From Pseudobacter sp051955275 (lineage in GTDB: Bacteria; Bacteroidota; Bacteroidia; Chitinophagales; Chitinophagaceae): a DNA stretch of 64,000 nucleotides. Below are positions 25,625-34,788 of the stretch, one piece after another (within the stretch, counting starts at the first letter, position 1; each line of letters starts with the position of its first letter). The stretch is from positions 10,927-74,926 of the forward strand of contig NZ_JBQCGW010000126.1 in assembly GCF_051955275.1 (NCBI RefSeq), given 5' to 3'. The notes below the pieces were generated by a model. That model was given only the letters and a program-made list of their open reading frames with translations. It had not been told where the DNA came from and did not search any database. Both the position numbers and the translations under genes were made by a program.

Positions 25625-28174
25625 TCACAACCGGGGATCCACCGGCTCACTCTCCAACGCCAACACCCCAAACACACATGCATGAATATTTCGCAGTGGC
25701 TGCTTTTCCGTAAACCTTTCAACGCCCTCAACCCCCAACGCAAATTCGCGAAGCGCCAGTGATCTCTTTCCATTGAGTCCCCGGTTCTTCAGCCTGTTCA
25801 GATTTTCGGGCATGGTGTATTCGGGTCCATATATGATGCGGAGATATTCGCGGCCACGCACTTTGATGGCGGGCTGGATCAGTCCTTTTTCATTGGTTGC
25901 AATGAAGTTCAGAGGTTTCACCACCATTCCTTCACCTCCTTCGGCAGTGTATTTCAACCACCAGTCCGTTGCCTGTTGGATGCTGCTTTCCTCTTCCAGA
26001 TTGACCAGCTGGTATTCTGTTGCCAGCAGTATCTGAGGATCATGGGAGCAGAATTGTGCGATGGTGTTCATATGCCAGCCATGGTCTTTATTGAAATAGT
26101 GCCTGCCTTCGGTAGCAAGGATATGGAAGGGCGCGATGGTATAGTCGTTCAGCTCCTTCACGGGCCAGCAGTAGTGACGGTAGGCAGTGATGAAGTCCTG
26201 AACAGCCTCTTGCTTTTCTGCGTAGCGTGATATTAGTTCTTTCACGTCGGAGCGGCTGCTGGCTTTTTGCAGTGCGTCCATGGAGGTGTGCAGGGAGCCG
26301 GTGGCTACGGCACCAACAGCGCCATACTGGTTTTGCAATAGGACCTGTGCTTTGCTGCTCCAGGGCATGAGTTCAGCGTCGAGGCAGACCCAGTCTGTCT
26401 GATGCTCTTCATAGAACCCGGATGCTTCCAGGGCGGCGTTGAGGCGCTGAAGCAGGGCCTGCTCTGTGGCGATGTCGCTGAAGAAAGCCCGGCCGGTTCT
26501 CGTATATATGACACCGGTAGCTTCTGATCTGATGCCGAATGCCTTCTCGATGGCGGCGGCATTTCTCGCCACTATCAGGATAGCGCGGGAACCCATATGT
26601 TTTTTTTCACAAATGACCTGGGTCAGTCCCATTCTTTTGAAATAATCGAATGCCTCGGTGGGGTATTCGAGGAAATCGGGCAGGGTGCTGGTTTCCGAAG
26701 GACTCATGGTGGGCGGCAGGTAGATGAGCCAGCGTGGATCTACTGCAAAACGGCTCATTACTTCCAGTGCTGCAATGGAGTGCTCTTCGCGGATAGTGAT
26801 ATTGTGACCATATTTTGTGGGCACTATCAGTTTACCGGTGAAATCGGAAATATCGAGTACATCATCCTGCTGTTGCTGCAGGGTGAGCGTTACGGGAGCC
26901 GCTGCAATGGGACGGACAGGTTCGCTGTACACTTTAGCGGCTGGTACGGAAACCAGTTCTTTTTCCGGATAGCGGAGGGCAGTAAGGCTGCCACCGAATA
27001 CGCAACCCGTGTCGATATCGATGGTGTTGTTGAGCCACTGTGCTTCGGGAACAGGCGTATGTCCGTATACAACCATGGCCTTGCCTTTGTATTCCGCAGC
27101 CCAGTTGTAACGGATGGGAAGACCGAACTCGTCGGTTTCACCAGTGGTTTCACCATAAAGGCAGAATTCGCGTACAGCGCCTGATCCACGTCCCTGCATG
27201 GATTCTTTCAGTCCGGCATGTGCCACTACCAGTCTGCCATCATCAAATACATAGTGGCTGATAAGGCCATCGATGAATTCGGCAATCTCTTTGCGGAACT
27301 CATCGGATTCTCCGGCGAGCTGTGCTACGGTGGCTTCGAGGCCATAGCGGATATGCACCTGTTTGCCGATCAGCCATCTTCTCAGTTTATCATCGTGATT
27401 ACCGGGAACGCACCAGGCCAGTCCTGCCTTCACCATTGGCATTACCAGTTTGAGCACGCCGGGTGAGTCGGGGCCACGGTCTACCAGGTCACCCAGGAAG
27501 ATGGGCTTACGGCCTTCCGGATGGATCCATTGTCCGCTGAGATTCCTATAGCCAAGCTTTTCCAATAGCAGTACCAGTTCATCCAGGCATCCATGGATAT
27601 CCCCGATGATATCGAATGGTCCGCGGATTTCTTTCTTATCGTTGTAGAGGGGATCGCGTATGACACCTTTGATATTGTCAATGTCCTCCATGCTGAGTTC
27701 AAATACATGGCGGAAGCCTTCGGGTTTGAGATAGCGCAGGCTTCTGCGGAGCTGGGAGATCTGTTGCGGGATCACGTGCGGGCCCAGATCCCTGTCAGGC
27801 CGCAGCCTGCTGCGCTGTGAGCAGATCTTCTCTGGCGTGTTTACAACGATGGCTACAGGCAGCACATGATATTCGCGCGCCAGTCTGATCCAGTCTTTAC
27901 GTGCATTTTCCTGTACGTTGGTAGCGTCCACTACGGTGAGCAGACCGTTCTTCAGCCTTTTGGCAACGATATAACGCGCCAGTTCAAAAGCATCTTTGGA
28001 AGCAGCGAGGCTGTTCTCATCATCACTGACCATGGCGCGGCACTGATCCGAACTTACGATCTCGGAGGGCAGGAAATGTTTTCTGGCAAAAGTGGATTTA
28101 CCGGAGCTGGATGCCCCGATCAGGATCACCAGAGAGAGTTTGGGAACATGTATATATTCTGCGTTGGATCGCAT
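25625..28174 (-). CDS. pnkp: Polynucleotide kinase-phosphatase-ligase of the bacterial RNA repair system
   Basis: 849 residues, near the usual size of bacterial Pnkp. Three modules are visible. A 5'-kinase has P-loop GASSSGKST (20-28). A metallophosphoesterase 2',3'-phosphatase has GDIHG (191-195), GDLVDRG (228-234), GNHDDK (258-263) and GHTP (371-374). A C-terminal adenylyltransferase/ligase has nucleotidyl motif EKKHMGSRA (523-531), with K525 or K524 as the likely lysine to be adenylylated. The family heals and, with Hen1, seals RNAs cut by ribotoxins. It begins 9 bases after hen1, in the same operon. Confidence 0.96.
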   Translation of the reverse strand: MRSNAEYIHVPKLSLVILIGASSSGKSTFARKHFLPSEIVSSDQCRAMVSDDENSLAASKDAFELARYIVAKRLKNGLLTVVDATNVQENARKDWIRLAREYHVLPVAIVVNTPEKICSQRSRLRPDRDLGPHVIPQQISQLRRSLRYLKPEGFRHVFELSMEDIDNIKGVIRDPLYNDKKEIRGPFDIIGDIHGCLDELVLLLEKLGYRNLSGQWIHPEGRKPIFLGDLVDRGPDSPGVLKLVMPMVKAGLAWCVPGNHDDKLRRWLIGKQVHIRYGLEATVAQLAGESDEFRKEIAEFIDGLISHYVFDDGRLVVAHAGLKESMQGRGSGAVREFCLYGETTGETDEFGLPIRYNWAAEYKGKAMVVYGHTPVPEAQWLNNTIDIDTGCVFGGSLTALRYPEKELVSVPAAKVYSEPVRPIAAAPVTLTLQQQQDDVLDISDFTGKLIVPTKYGHNITIREEHSIAALEVMSRFAVDPRWLIYLPPTMSPSETSTLPDFLEYPTEAFDYFKRMGLTQVICEKKHMGSRAILIVARNAAAIEKAFGIRSEATGVIYTRTGRAFFSDIATEQALLQRLNAALEASGFYEEHQTDWVCLDAELMPWSSKAQVLLQNQYGAVGAVATGSLHTSMDALQKASSRSDVKELISRYAEKQEAVQDFITAYRHYCWPVKELNDYTIAPFHILATEGRHYFNKDHGWHMNTIAQFCSHDPQILLATEYQLVNLEEESSIQQATDWWLKYTAEGGEGMVVKPLNFIATNEKGLIQPAIKVRGREYLRIIYGPEYTMPENLNRLKNRGLNGKRSLALREFALGVEGVERFTEKQPLRNIHACVFGVLALESEPVDPRL

Positions 28175-28183
28175 GGTTGATTC

Positions 28184-29575
28184 TTATTTATTCCTGGAAA
28201 AAACAGCCATCTGCGTGAGGGCGCCCACTTCGGGTGCCTCGTCGCCTACTGACTTGAAACTAACATTGTAGCCGTGTTCTGAAGCGATACGGTTGCCCCA
28301 GTCGGCAAATTCCTGCCGGGTCCATTCAAAGCGATGGTCGCTATGCCGCATTTTGTCGTGCGACATGGATTCAAAGAGCACGTTGTACTCCTTGTTGGGT
28401 GTGGTAATGATCACATATACTGGTTTAGTATACCCGAATATCACTTTCTCCATAGCGGCCAGACGGGGCTCATCCAGGTGCTCGATCACTTCCACCAGGG
28501 CGGCAGCTTCATAACCTTCGAGGCGTTTATCGCGGTACATGAGGGATCCCTGTAACAGGCTGATACGTTCGCGTTGCTTTTCAGGCATGCGCTCCGTTTT
28601 CAGTTTCTCATGGGCGATGCTGAGAGAGCGGTGGCTAACGTCCATACCAAGTATCTTTTTGAACTGTTTCTGTTCCAGCAGCAGCCTGAGCAGTTTGCCT
28701 TCGCCGCAACCGAGATCAGCCACGCTGTGCGCGCCGGTGAGCAGGAGCTCATCGCAGACCACTTTGAGCCGTTGATCGTGTACGCGCAGTTTCCGTGTAT
28801 TCTCAAATGCTTCTTCAGCAACGCTTTCATCCTCTCCTGGTTCTTCTTCTTCGATCAACAATCTCTCCAAGGCTTCATTGGTGAGGTTCGAACTGTATTT
28901 AAGGTATCGTTTAGTGATCAGTTCTTTGGCAGGATGGTTGGGTAACCAGTCCTTTCCCTTCTCCATCAGTTTATCGATATCATGCTGTCCTACGAAATAA
29001 TGCTTCTCATTATCACAGACCGGAATAAGGAGGTAAAGATGGGAGAGCAATTGCTGAACAGTAACGCTATTGGTCAACCGAACTGAAAAATAACGGCTGT
29101 TTCCCCACTCCGGGAATTGCGGATCCACAGGATACCGGCTGCATTCCACAGTATAGCCGAGGGGCTCAAAGAGGCTGCGCAGCAGCTCTTCCCCCCCGCT
29201 GACAGGAAGGCCACTGAGCTGTATTTCCAGAGGAAAAGGGATGCTTACCAGTTCCGGTTTCAACTGGCATCTGCCTCCCATGGCAGTACCGAATGCCCTG
29301 GCAATGGCGGCGCTCATAAGGGAGCTGGCCACATAGGGACGATCATTCACGTATTGCTGGAGGGCAAAATCATTTTCATTCTTTTTTCTTACGAGCCCGA
29401 TGGGATCGATATCGAGCAATAACCCAATGGAACATCGCTCTTCCGAAACTTCGGGATAGAAAATATGGGCGATGCCCGCGGAGATCTCAACCTGCTGCAC
29501 CTTATCTGGATGCTTGTGTAAAAGAAAACTCAGGTCGGTTGCGGGTTTTCTGTTTGTAGTAATGGTCAGTAACAT
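28184..29575 (-). CDS. hen1: 3'-terminal RNA ribose 2'-O-methyltransferase Hen1
   Basis: 463 residues from the ATG at 29575 (MLLTITTNRKPATDLSFLL), the usual Hen1 N-terminus. The open frame continues upstream to 29740, but that part has no Hen1 similarity and would span the terminator hairpin. The N-terminal half (1-240) is the Hen1-N domain that supports ligation by Pnkp. A linker rich in acidic residues follows (240-256). The methyltransferase domain has SAM motif VADLGCGEG (285-293) and metal-site motif EVIEH (362-366) with H near HSDHRF. The enzyme methylates the 2'-OH at the break before sealing, so the repaired RNA resists the same ribotoxin. It is the first gene of the hen1-pnkp operon. 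Confidence 0.95.
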   Translation of the reverse strand: MLLTITTNRKPATDLSFLLHKHPDKVQQVEISAGIAHIFYPEVSEERCSIGLLLDIDPIGLVRKKNENDFALQQYVNDRPYVASSLMSAAIARAFGTAMGGRCQLKPELVSIPFPLEIQLSGLPVSGGEELLRSLFEPLGYTVECSRYPVDPQFPEWGNSRYFSVRLTNSVTVQQLLSHLYLLIPVCDNEKHYFVGQHDIDKLMEKGKDWLPNHPAKELITKRYLKYSSNLTNEALERLLIEEEEPGEDESVAEEAFENTRKLRVHDQRLKVVCDELLLTGAHSVADLGCGEGKLLRLLLEQKQFKKILGMDVSHRSLSIAHEKLKTERMPEKQRERISLLQGSLMYRDKRLEGYEAAALVEVIEHLDEPRLAAMEKVIFGYTKPVYVIITTPNKEYNVLFESMSHDKMRHSDHRFEWTRQEFADWGNRIASEHGYNVSFKSVGDEAPEVGALTQMAVFSRNK

Positions 29576-29609
29576 AATTAAATAGTGAATACCGGTACAG
29601 GGCTGATTC

Positions 29610-29617
29610 CAAAAATA
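29610..29617 (-). promoter_or_regulatory. Candidate -7 promoter element of hen1-pnkp
   Basis: On the minus strand this reads TATTTTTG, a perfect match to TAnnTTTG, 34 bases upstream of the hen1 ATG. The -33 region is weak. It lies between the terminator-like hairpin and hen1. Confidence 0.45.
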
Positions 29618-29679
29618 GCTAAAAGTTCGGTTCAGCCGCAGGCGGATAGTCACAGATGCGCATAAGGGAATGGTTCCAT

Positions 29680-29709
29680 AAAAAAGTCCCCGGAAAATTT
29701 CCGGGGACT
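29680..29709 (-). terminator. Terminator-like hairpin upstream of hen1
   Basis: On the minus strand AGTCCCCGGAAA pairs with TTTCCGGGGACT around a very small loop (a stem of about 10 bp is realistic), and six Ts follow. No minus-strand gene lies upstream that it could serve. It may insulate hen1-pnkp from antisense transcription of the receptor gene, or act as a leader attenuator if transcription starts upstream. Confidence 0.7.
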
Positions 29710-29854
29710 GAGAGCTGCAGAAAGGAGCAGTGGAGTTCACATTCCCGTAACAATTCCTTCAACATTGCATAACGTGCCCGAGTGGGGGTTGGCCCTGCGC
29801 TTCAACTACTTTCGCGCCGGGAAAACTCCCATACTCTCACCAACAATTCAGTTT

Positions 29855-32709
29855 ATGAAAAAATTGTACGCAGTACTGGCAGCCACCCTGCTGACCAGCA
29901 TCGCTATGGCCCAATCCATCGTTAAGGTTAAAGTGATGGACGATCAGAAATTAATTCTTCCCGGCGCCAGCATCCAGCTGGATGACAAAGGCGGCCGCTC
30001 TATCTCAAGCCATGAAGGCATTGCAACCCTCTTGAACGTACCTCAGGGAAAACACAGGATCACCGTAACTTATATCGGTTATCAGAGCCTCACACTGGAG
30101 TTTGAGAACAACTCCAAACCTGTGGAACTGACAGCCACGCTGCATGCAGGTAATAATGCACTGGAAACTATCCTTGTAATGGGCGACCGTCGTAAAGGAC
30201 AGGCTAAAGCACTGAACCAGCAGCGAAACTCTGATAATATCACCAATATTATCAGCGCTGACCAGATCGGCCGCTTCCCTGATGCCAATATCGGAGACGC
30301 CATCAAGCGTGTACCCGGTATAACCATGCAGAACGATCAGGGTGAAGCCCGCAATATCGTTGTGCGCGGCATGGGCCCCGAGTTCAACTCCGTTACTTTC
30401 AACGGTGAGCGTATCCCTTCTGCAGAAGGTGATAACCGCCGCGTACAGATGGACCTCATCCCAACTGATATGGTGCAAACCGTAGAAGTGAACAAAACAC
30501 TCACTGCCGATATGGATGCAGACGCCATCGGAGGTTCAGTAAACCTGGTTACCCGCTCTACACCTAACTCATTCCGTCTCTCCGGTACACTGGCCGGTGG
30601 TTACAGCCCTATCCGCAACAATGGCTGGAATGGAACAGCCAGCATTGTTGCAGGTACACGCCTTCTCAAAGACAAAGTAGGTGTAATGTTCAGCGGTTCT
30701 TATAACAAGAACGTATTCGGATCAGATATGTGGAAGCTGTATGGAGCAAAGATGCCAATGGCAAACTCTTCATCAGCGATCATGATGTTCGTGTGTATGA
30801 TGAAATGCGCATACGCAGAAGTACTGCTGCTACCATCGACTGGAAGATCAACGCACTGCATACCATCACCGCTACCGGCAGCTACAACTGGCGTGATGAC
30901 AAAGAAAACCGTTTCCGCCTCCGCCACCGCTACCGCGGTGATGCTGATGAACCAAATCCGGCAGAACTCATCTATGATGGAAAAGGTGAGATCACCGGTT
31001 ACACCAATGGTGAAGTGCTCCGTCAGACCAAAGGGGGCCTCGATAACAAACGAAACGACAACCGCCGTCTGGAAGACCAGCGCGTTCGCTCAGTAGCACT
31101 GAAAGGAGATCATATCTTCGGCAGGCTGCGCACCAACTGGAGCGTACAATACGCCAAAGCTTCTGAAAAAAGACCTCATGAAAGGTATTTCGCTATGGGC
31201 CGCCGGAATATCACGGTGAACCAGCATATCGCAGATCCGGAAACTCCGTTGACCAGCGATAACCTTCCTCTCACTTCGTACACCCGTTTGAGTGAGCTCA
31301 CTGAGCAGTTCCAGGACCAGTATGAGCGTGACCTGAACGCCAAACTGAACGTTGAATATCCTTTAAGCCTTATTCCCAATCAGAAAGGATGGCTGAAAGC
31401 AGGCGCCCGTCTGAGAAACAAAAAGAAAGAGCGCAACAACAATTTCTTTGAATATGATCCTGCTACCAGCTTCGGCAATATCAGCCTGCTGCCACTAATC
31501 GACAAAACAAACGGCGATTTCTACCCAGGCAGCAAGTATGTAGCCGGACAGTTCATCGATCCGAAATATCTTGGTCGTCTTGATCTCAAGAACGCTGCCC
31601 TCTTTGAAGAAAGCGATGCTCCCGGTGAATATCTCTCCGGCAATTACAGCGCCAAAGAAGTGGTAACTGCAGGTTACCTGATGCTGAAACAGGACATCAC
31701 TGAGAAATTCTCTGTGAATCTCGGCGTTCGCGTTGAGCACACCAATATCAACTACACCGGTAATATCGTGGAAGATGAAGAGGTGTTCAAAGGTCAGGCT
31801 CAGCTGAAGAACAACTATACCAACGTTCTTCCCAACGTGAACCTGAAATACCGTTTCAACAACTACTTTGTGATGAAGGCTGCCTGGACCAACAGCATTG
31901 CACGTCCCAAGTATTTCGACCTGGTACCTTACTTCAATGTTAAGCCCGGTGATAATGAGCTTGCTGCCGGTAACCCTGCACTGGAGCCTGTTAAGTCCTC
32001 CAACCTCGACCTTATGGCTGAGTACTACTTCAAATCAGTAGGTATCGTTTCAGCAGGAGTGTTCTACAAGAAACTGGATGGCTTCTTCTATACTTATATC
32101 GACAACAATTACACAACCAACAAATTTGCAGGCAACTTCCCCGGTGTGAACAACCCGATCGCTCCCGGCGACAACTGGTATTTCTCACAACGCCGCAACG
32201 GTCAGGGTGCTGATGTATATGGATTTGAAGTGGCAGCACAACGCCAGCTGGATTTCCTCCCGGGCTTCTGGAAAGGATTCGGCGTATACCTCAACTACAC
32301 TTACACGCATTCAAAAGCCAAAGGTATTTACGATGCTGACGGAGAACTCGTTCGCAGCAATGTTAAACTCCCAGGCGCCGCACCCAATATTTACAACGCT
32401 TCACTCAGCTACGAGAACAAGCGCGTTTCAGCCCGCATCTCTGCCAACTTCACTTCTTCTTATGTTGACGACAGTGATGATGCAGGTTACAATGCAGACA
32501 GCTTCTACGACAGGTACTACGACAAACAATTCTTCCTGGATGCCAACGCTTCTTACGCCATCACTTCCAAATGGAGGATCTTTGCTGAGGCCAACAATCT
32601 CACCAACCAGCCTCTCCGTTACTACCAGGGGGAGAAGAACAGAACAGCACAGGTTGAATACTACGGGCCGAAATTCAACATGGGTGTGAAATTCGACCTC
32701 GTAAAATAA
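29855..32709 (+). pseudogene. TonB-dependent receptor (phytase-associated), disrupted by a one-base frameshift
   Basis: The true start is the ATG at 29855 (MKKLYAVLAATLLTSIAMAQ, signal peptide), not the earlier in-frame ATG at 29765. Part one shows a carboxypeptidase-regulatory-like domain, a plug (RFPDANIGDAIKRVPGITMQNDQGEARNIVVRGMG pattern; key RVPGI and VVRGMG) and the first strands. At 30728-30729 one base is missing: the text switches from frame GSD- to -VEAVWSKDANGKLFISD in the next frame, which runs to 32709 and ends in MGVKFDLVK. Restoring one base after GSD gives about 951 residues, normal for this oligogalacturonide/TonB receptor type. The lesion is either a true inactivation or a sequencing error. 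The phytase gene follows 30 bases later. Confidence 0.85.
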
Positions 32710-32739
32710 ATTATATTTAAACATTAAAAGAAACTGTTG

Positions 32740-33792
32740 ATGAAGCATACGATTGTATCACTGATGGTTATTGCTGCATTGGGTTGCGGCACACAGAAGA
32801 AGTTGTCCCTGGATCCCAATGCGCTGAAACCTGCAGTGGTAACGGAAAAAGTATCCTTTGACACGGATGATCCTGCGATCTGGATCCACCCCACAGATAG
32901 ATCCAAAAGCCTGATCATCGGAACAGATAAAGAAACAGGTGGCGGCCTCTACGCATTCGATCTCCATGGAAAGATCGTTGGTAAAGCAGTAGGCATGCTT
33001 CGTCCTAACAATGTGGATATTGCCTACGGCGTGAAGCTGGGCGGTAAAAGCGTTGATGTGGCCGTGGTTACCGAAAGAGAGTCCAACAAGCTCCGCTTTT
33101 ATTCACTGCCCGGCATGAAGGAGATCGGAAACGGACTGGAAGTTTTTTCCGGTGAAACTGCCAGAAGCCCGATGGGAGTTGCAGTGTACACACGCCCATC
33201 AGACAATGCCATCTATGTTATAGTTGGAAGAAAGACCGGTCCTTCCGGCAGCTATCTCTGGCAATACCGTTTGTTTGAAGAAAAAGGAAACCTGGCCATG
33301 GAGCTGAGACGCAAGTTCGGTAATTTCAGCGGCAAGAAAGAGATAGAGAGCATTGCCGTTGACAATGAGAACGGTTACGTGTACTATTCCGATGAGCAGG
33401 CAGGTATTCATAAATATTATGCAGATCCGGTAAAGGGAAATGAAGAACTGGCTTTCTTTGGTCAGACCGATTTTGCTTCGGATCTGGAAGGCATTTCTTT
33501 CTACAAATTCCCTGATGGCACAGGTTATATCCTGGTGTCTGACCAGCAGCGCAACCGTTTCAATATCTACGCAAGGGAAGGAAGCAATGGCAACCCTCAT
33601 GCACATACGCTGATCACCAGCCTGCCTTTTTCCACACAGGAGAGTGATGGCAGCGAAACCACCAGCATCAGCCTGCCCGGTTTCCCCGGCGGACTGTTTG
33701 TGGCCATGAGCACAGACCGTACTTTCCAGTATTACCGTTGGGCGGATATTGCAGCAGCAGCAGGACTGCGAACTTATAACGCAGAGAAATAA
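32740..33792 (+). CDS. Beta-propeller phytase (3-phytase), lipoprotein
   Basis: 350 residues from the ATG at 32740 (a TTG lies one codon earlier). A lipobox is present (IAALGC, C16). The beta-propeller phytase motifs are TDDPAIWIHPTDRSKSLIIGTDKETGGG near the N-terminus (key DDPAIW), VDIAYG, DLEGISFY and SDQQRNRFNIY. These enzymes use calcium to strip phosphate from phytate. It is 30 bases downstream of the frameshifted receptor and probably in its operon, a pairing that would couple phytate breakdown to uptake at the outer membrane. Confidence 0.93.
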   Translation: MKHTIVSLMVIAALGCGTQKKLSLDPNALKPAVVTEKVSFDTDDPAIWIHPTDRSKSLIIGTDKETGGGLYAFDLHGKIVGKAVGMLRPNNVDIAYGVKLGGKSVDVAVVTERESNKLRFYSLPGMKEIGNGLEVFSGETARSPMGVAVYTRPSDNAIYVIVGRKTGPSGSYLWQYRLFEEKGNLAMELRRKFGNFSGKKEIESIAVDNENGYVYYSDEQAGIHKYYADPVKGNEELAFFGQTDFASDLEGISFYKFPDGTGYILVSDQQRNRFNIYAREGSNGNPHAHTLITSLPFSTQESDGSETTSISLPGFPGGLFVAMSTDRTFQYYRWADIAAAAGLRTYNAEK

Positions 33793-33819
33793 ACTTTACC
33801 TGAAACAACCAACAACAAG

Positions 33820-33846
33820 GCCGCTCACATTGTGGGCGGCTTTTTT
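33820..33846 (+). terminator. Intrinsic terminator after the phytase gene
   Basis: Stem GCCGCTCAC/GTGGGCGGC (33820-33828 with 33832-33840, one G-T pair) with a T6 run at 33841-33846. The T-run touches the end of the convergent hicB gene. Confidence 0.85.
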
Positions 33847-34279
33847 ATGCTACGTAAATGGAGTGTTCGAGCAGATCCTGCGCTATTTTGTTAATAGCAT
33901 TACGGAGTTTGTTCGCCTGTTCATTGGAGGGATATTTCACGCCACTTGCGTACTGACGGACCAGGCCTGGGTTTAGTCCGGCAAACTTAGCAACAGATGT
34001 TATGTTGAGGTAGTCATGTTCCTGAAAATAAGCCTGAAGATCATAGCTGAATTCAAAGTCAAGTTTGTTGACGTCTATCTTCTTCCAGAATTTATCATTC
34101 CTACCTTCGTGTTTTACATAATCCCTGATCAGCTCTTTCAGGTTCTCGATCACCTCCCAGGTGTTATTGCCGTAGGGGGTGGGCGTAAAACTTCCACGGT
34201 TTTCAACTCTTCCCCACAATACGCCATCATGCTTTTCAATGATGATATCAAGTTTGGTTGAAATGGAATTTGATTTCAT
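33845..34279 (-). CDS. hicB: HicB-type antitoxin with C-terminal helix-turn-helix
   Basis: 144 residues from the ATG at 34279 (MKSNSISTKLDIIIEKHDGV). The longer open frame to 34351 overlaps hicA and has no family features. The N-terminal part (8-60) has the HicB-like fold pattern (IIIEKHDGVLWGRVEN, then NTWEVIENLKELIRDYV). The C-terminal part (90-130) is a helix-turn-helix (NITSVAKFAGLNPGLVRQYASG). HicB neutralises the HicA RNase and represses its own promoter. The inverted repeat in the promoter spacer at 34571-34588 is its likely operator. It lies 43 bases downstream of hicA. Confidence 0.82.
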   Translation of the reverse strand: MKSNSISTKLDIIIEKHDGVLWGRVENRGSFTPTPYGNNTWEVIENLKELIRDYVKHEGRNDKFWKKIDVNKLDFEFSYDLQAYFQEHDYLNITSVAKFAGLNPGLVRQYASGVKYPSNEQANKLRNAINKIAQDLLEHSIYVA

Positions 34280-34322
34280 AATAAACAATTTTGATTGAAA
34301 TACTCTGCTGGAATGATATCCA

Positions 34323-34506
34323 TTACTTTCTAAGTTTCCGTAAGAGAGCATAAGTAAGTCTTATTCCAACCTCTTTGCTTCCATGAAACGGAACCGATAC
34401 TATTTCACCAGTAGCAGGATTGCGGAAAATTTTATGACTTCCGGATTGCCGGATTTCAATCCAACCAGCATGCCGGTACAGCCTGACTAAGCTCTGAACT
34501 CTTCAT
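34323..34506 (-). pseudogene. hicA: HicA-type mRNA interferase toxin, frameshifted
   Basis: Starting at the ATG 34506, frame one gives MKSSEL. One extra base near 34488 then shifts the frame. From GTC at 34487 the other frame reads VRLYRHAGWIEIRQSGSHKI, continues through FRNPATGEIVSVPFHGSKEVG, and ends LLRKLRK at the TAA 34323. Together these make a typical 60-residue HicA, including the catalytic histidine in GSHKI. Its span is 184 bases, not a multiple of three. In the second frame no ATG, GTG or TTG start is available after the upstream stop, so the toxin appears inactive unless the extra base is a sequencing error. Confidence 0.78.
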
Positions 34507-34559
34507 GTAATCATTTTTAGATGTTCAAATTGGTCAGGATGTATTTCTGGTATGTAACA

Positions 34560-34591
34560 CAAAAATAAAAGGTAGCAATTAAGCTACCAAA
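34560..34591 (-). promoter_or_regulatory. hicAB promoter with operator in the spacer
   Basis: On the minus strand TTTG (34588-34591), 20 bases, then TATTTTTG (34560-34567): a full match to the Bacteroidetes vegetative consensus. The spacer holds the inverted repeat GGTAGC/GCTACC (34571-34576 and 34583-34588). A further AATTGCTACC copy lies at 34604-34613. The geometry fits autorepression by HicB or HicAB. Confidence 0.7.
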
Positions 34592-34664
34592 TAAAAGTAA
34601 CGAAATTGCTACCCGAAAAAGGTCAAAGTTTTTGAAACATCTTTATGCACATAGTTATTTACCC

Positions 34665-34714
34665 TTTTACTAATATTAACCACATTTTTAAAAATGTGGT
34701 TAATATTAGTAAAA
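34665..34714. repeat. Perfect 50-bp palindrome without a loop
   Basis: The arms 34665-34689 and 34690-34714 are exact reverse complements (left arm begins TTTTACTAATATTAACC and ends in TTTTT). It is AT-rich and lies between the GH88 terminator and the hicAB promoter. A perfect palindrome of this size can form a cruciform. It could be a binding site, a bidirectional terminator or a remnant of a mobile element; none can be chosen from sequence alone. Confidence 0.85.
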
Positions 34715-34736
34715 AGAGCTTCAACTACGGGCAAAC

Positions 34737-34764
34737 AAAAAGCACCGGAATATACCACCGGTGC
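34737..34764 (-). terminator. Intrinsic terminator of the GH88 gene
   Basis: On the minus strand GCACCGG/CCGGTGC (34758-34764 with 34742-34748) followed by five Ts. It lies 24 bases downstream of the GH88 stop. Confidence 0.8.
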
Positions 34765-34788
34765 CTCTCTTTGTTTAATTTGTTTATT

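Noticed and set aside
29576..29740. N-terminal extension of hen1
   Set aside because: Hen1 similarity begins at 29575, and the extension would cover the predicted promoter and the hairpin.
34280..34351. N-terminal extension of hicB
   Set aside because: It overlaps the hicA end in another frame; the HicB domain starts at 34279.
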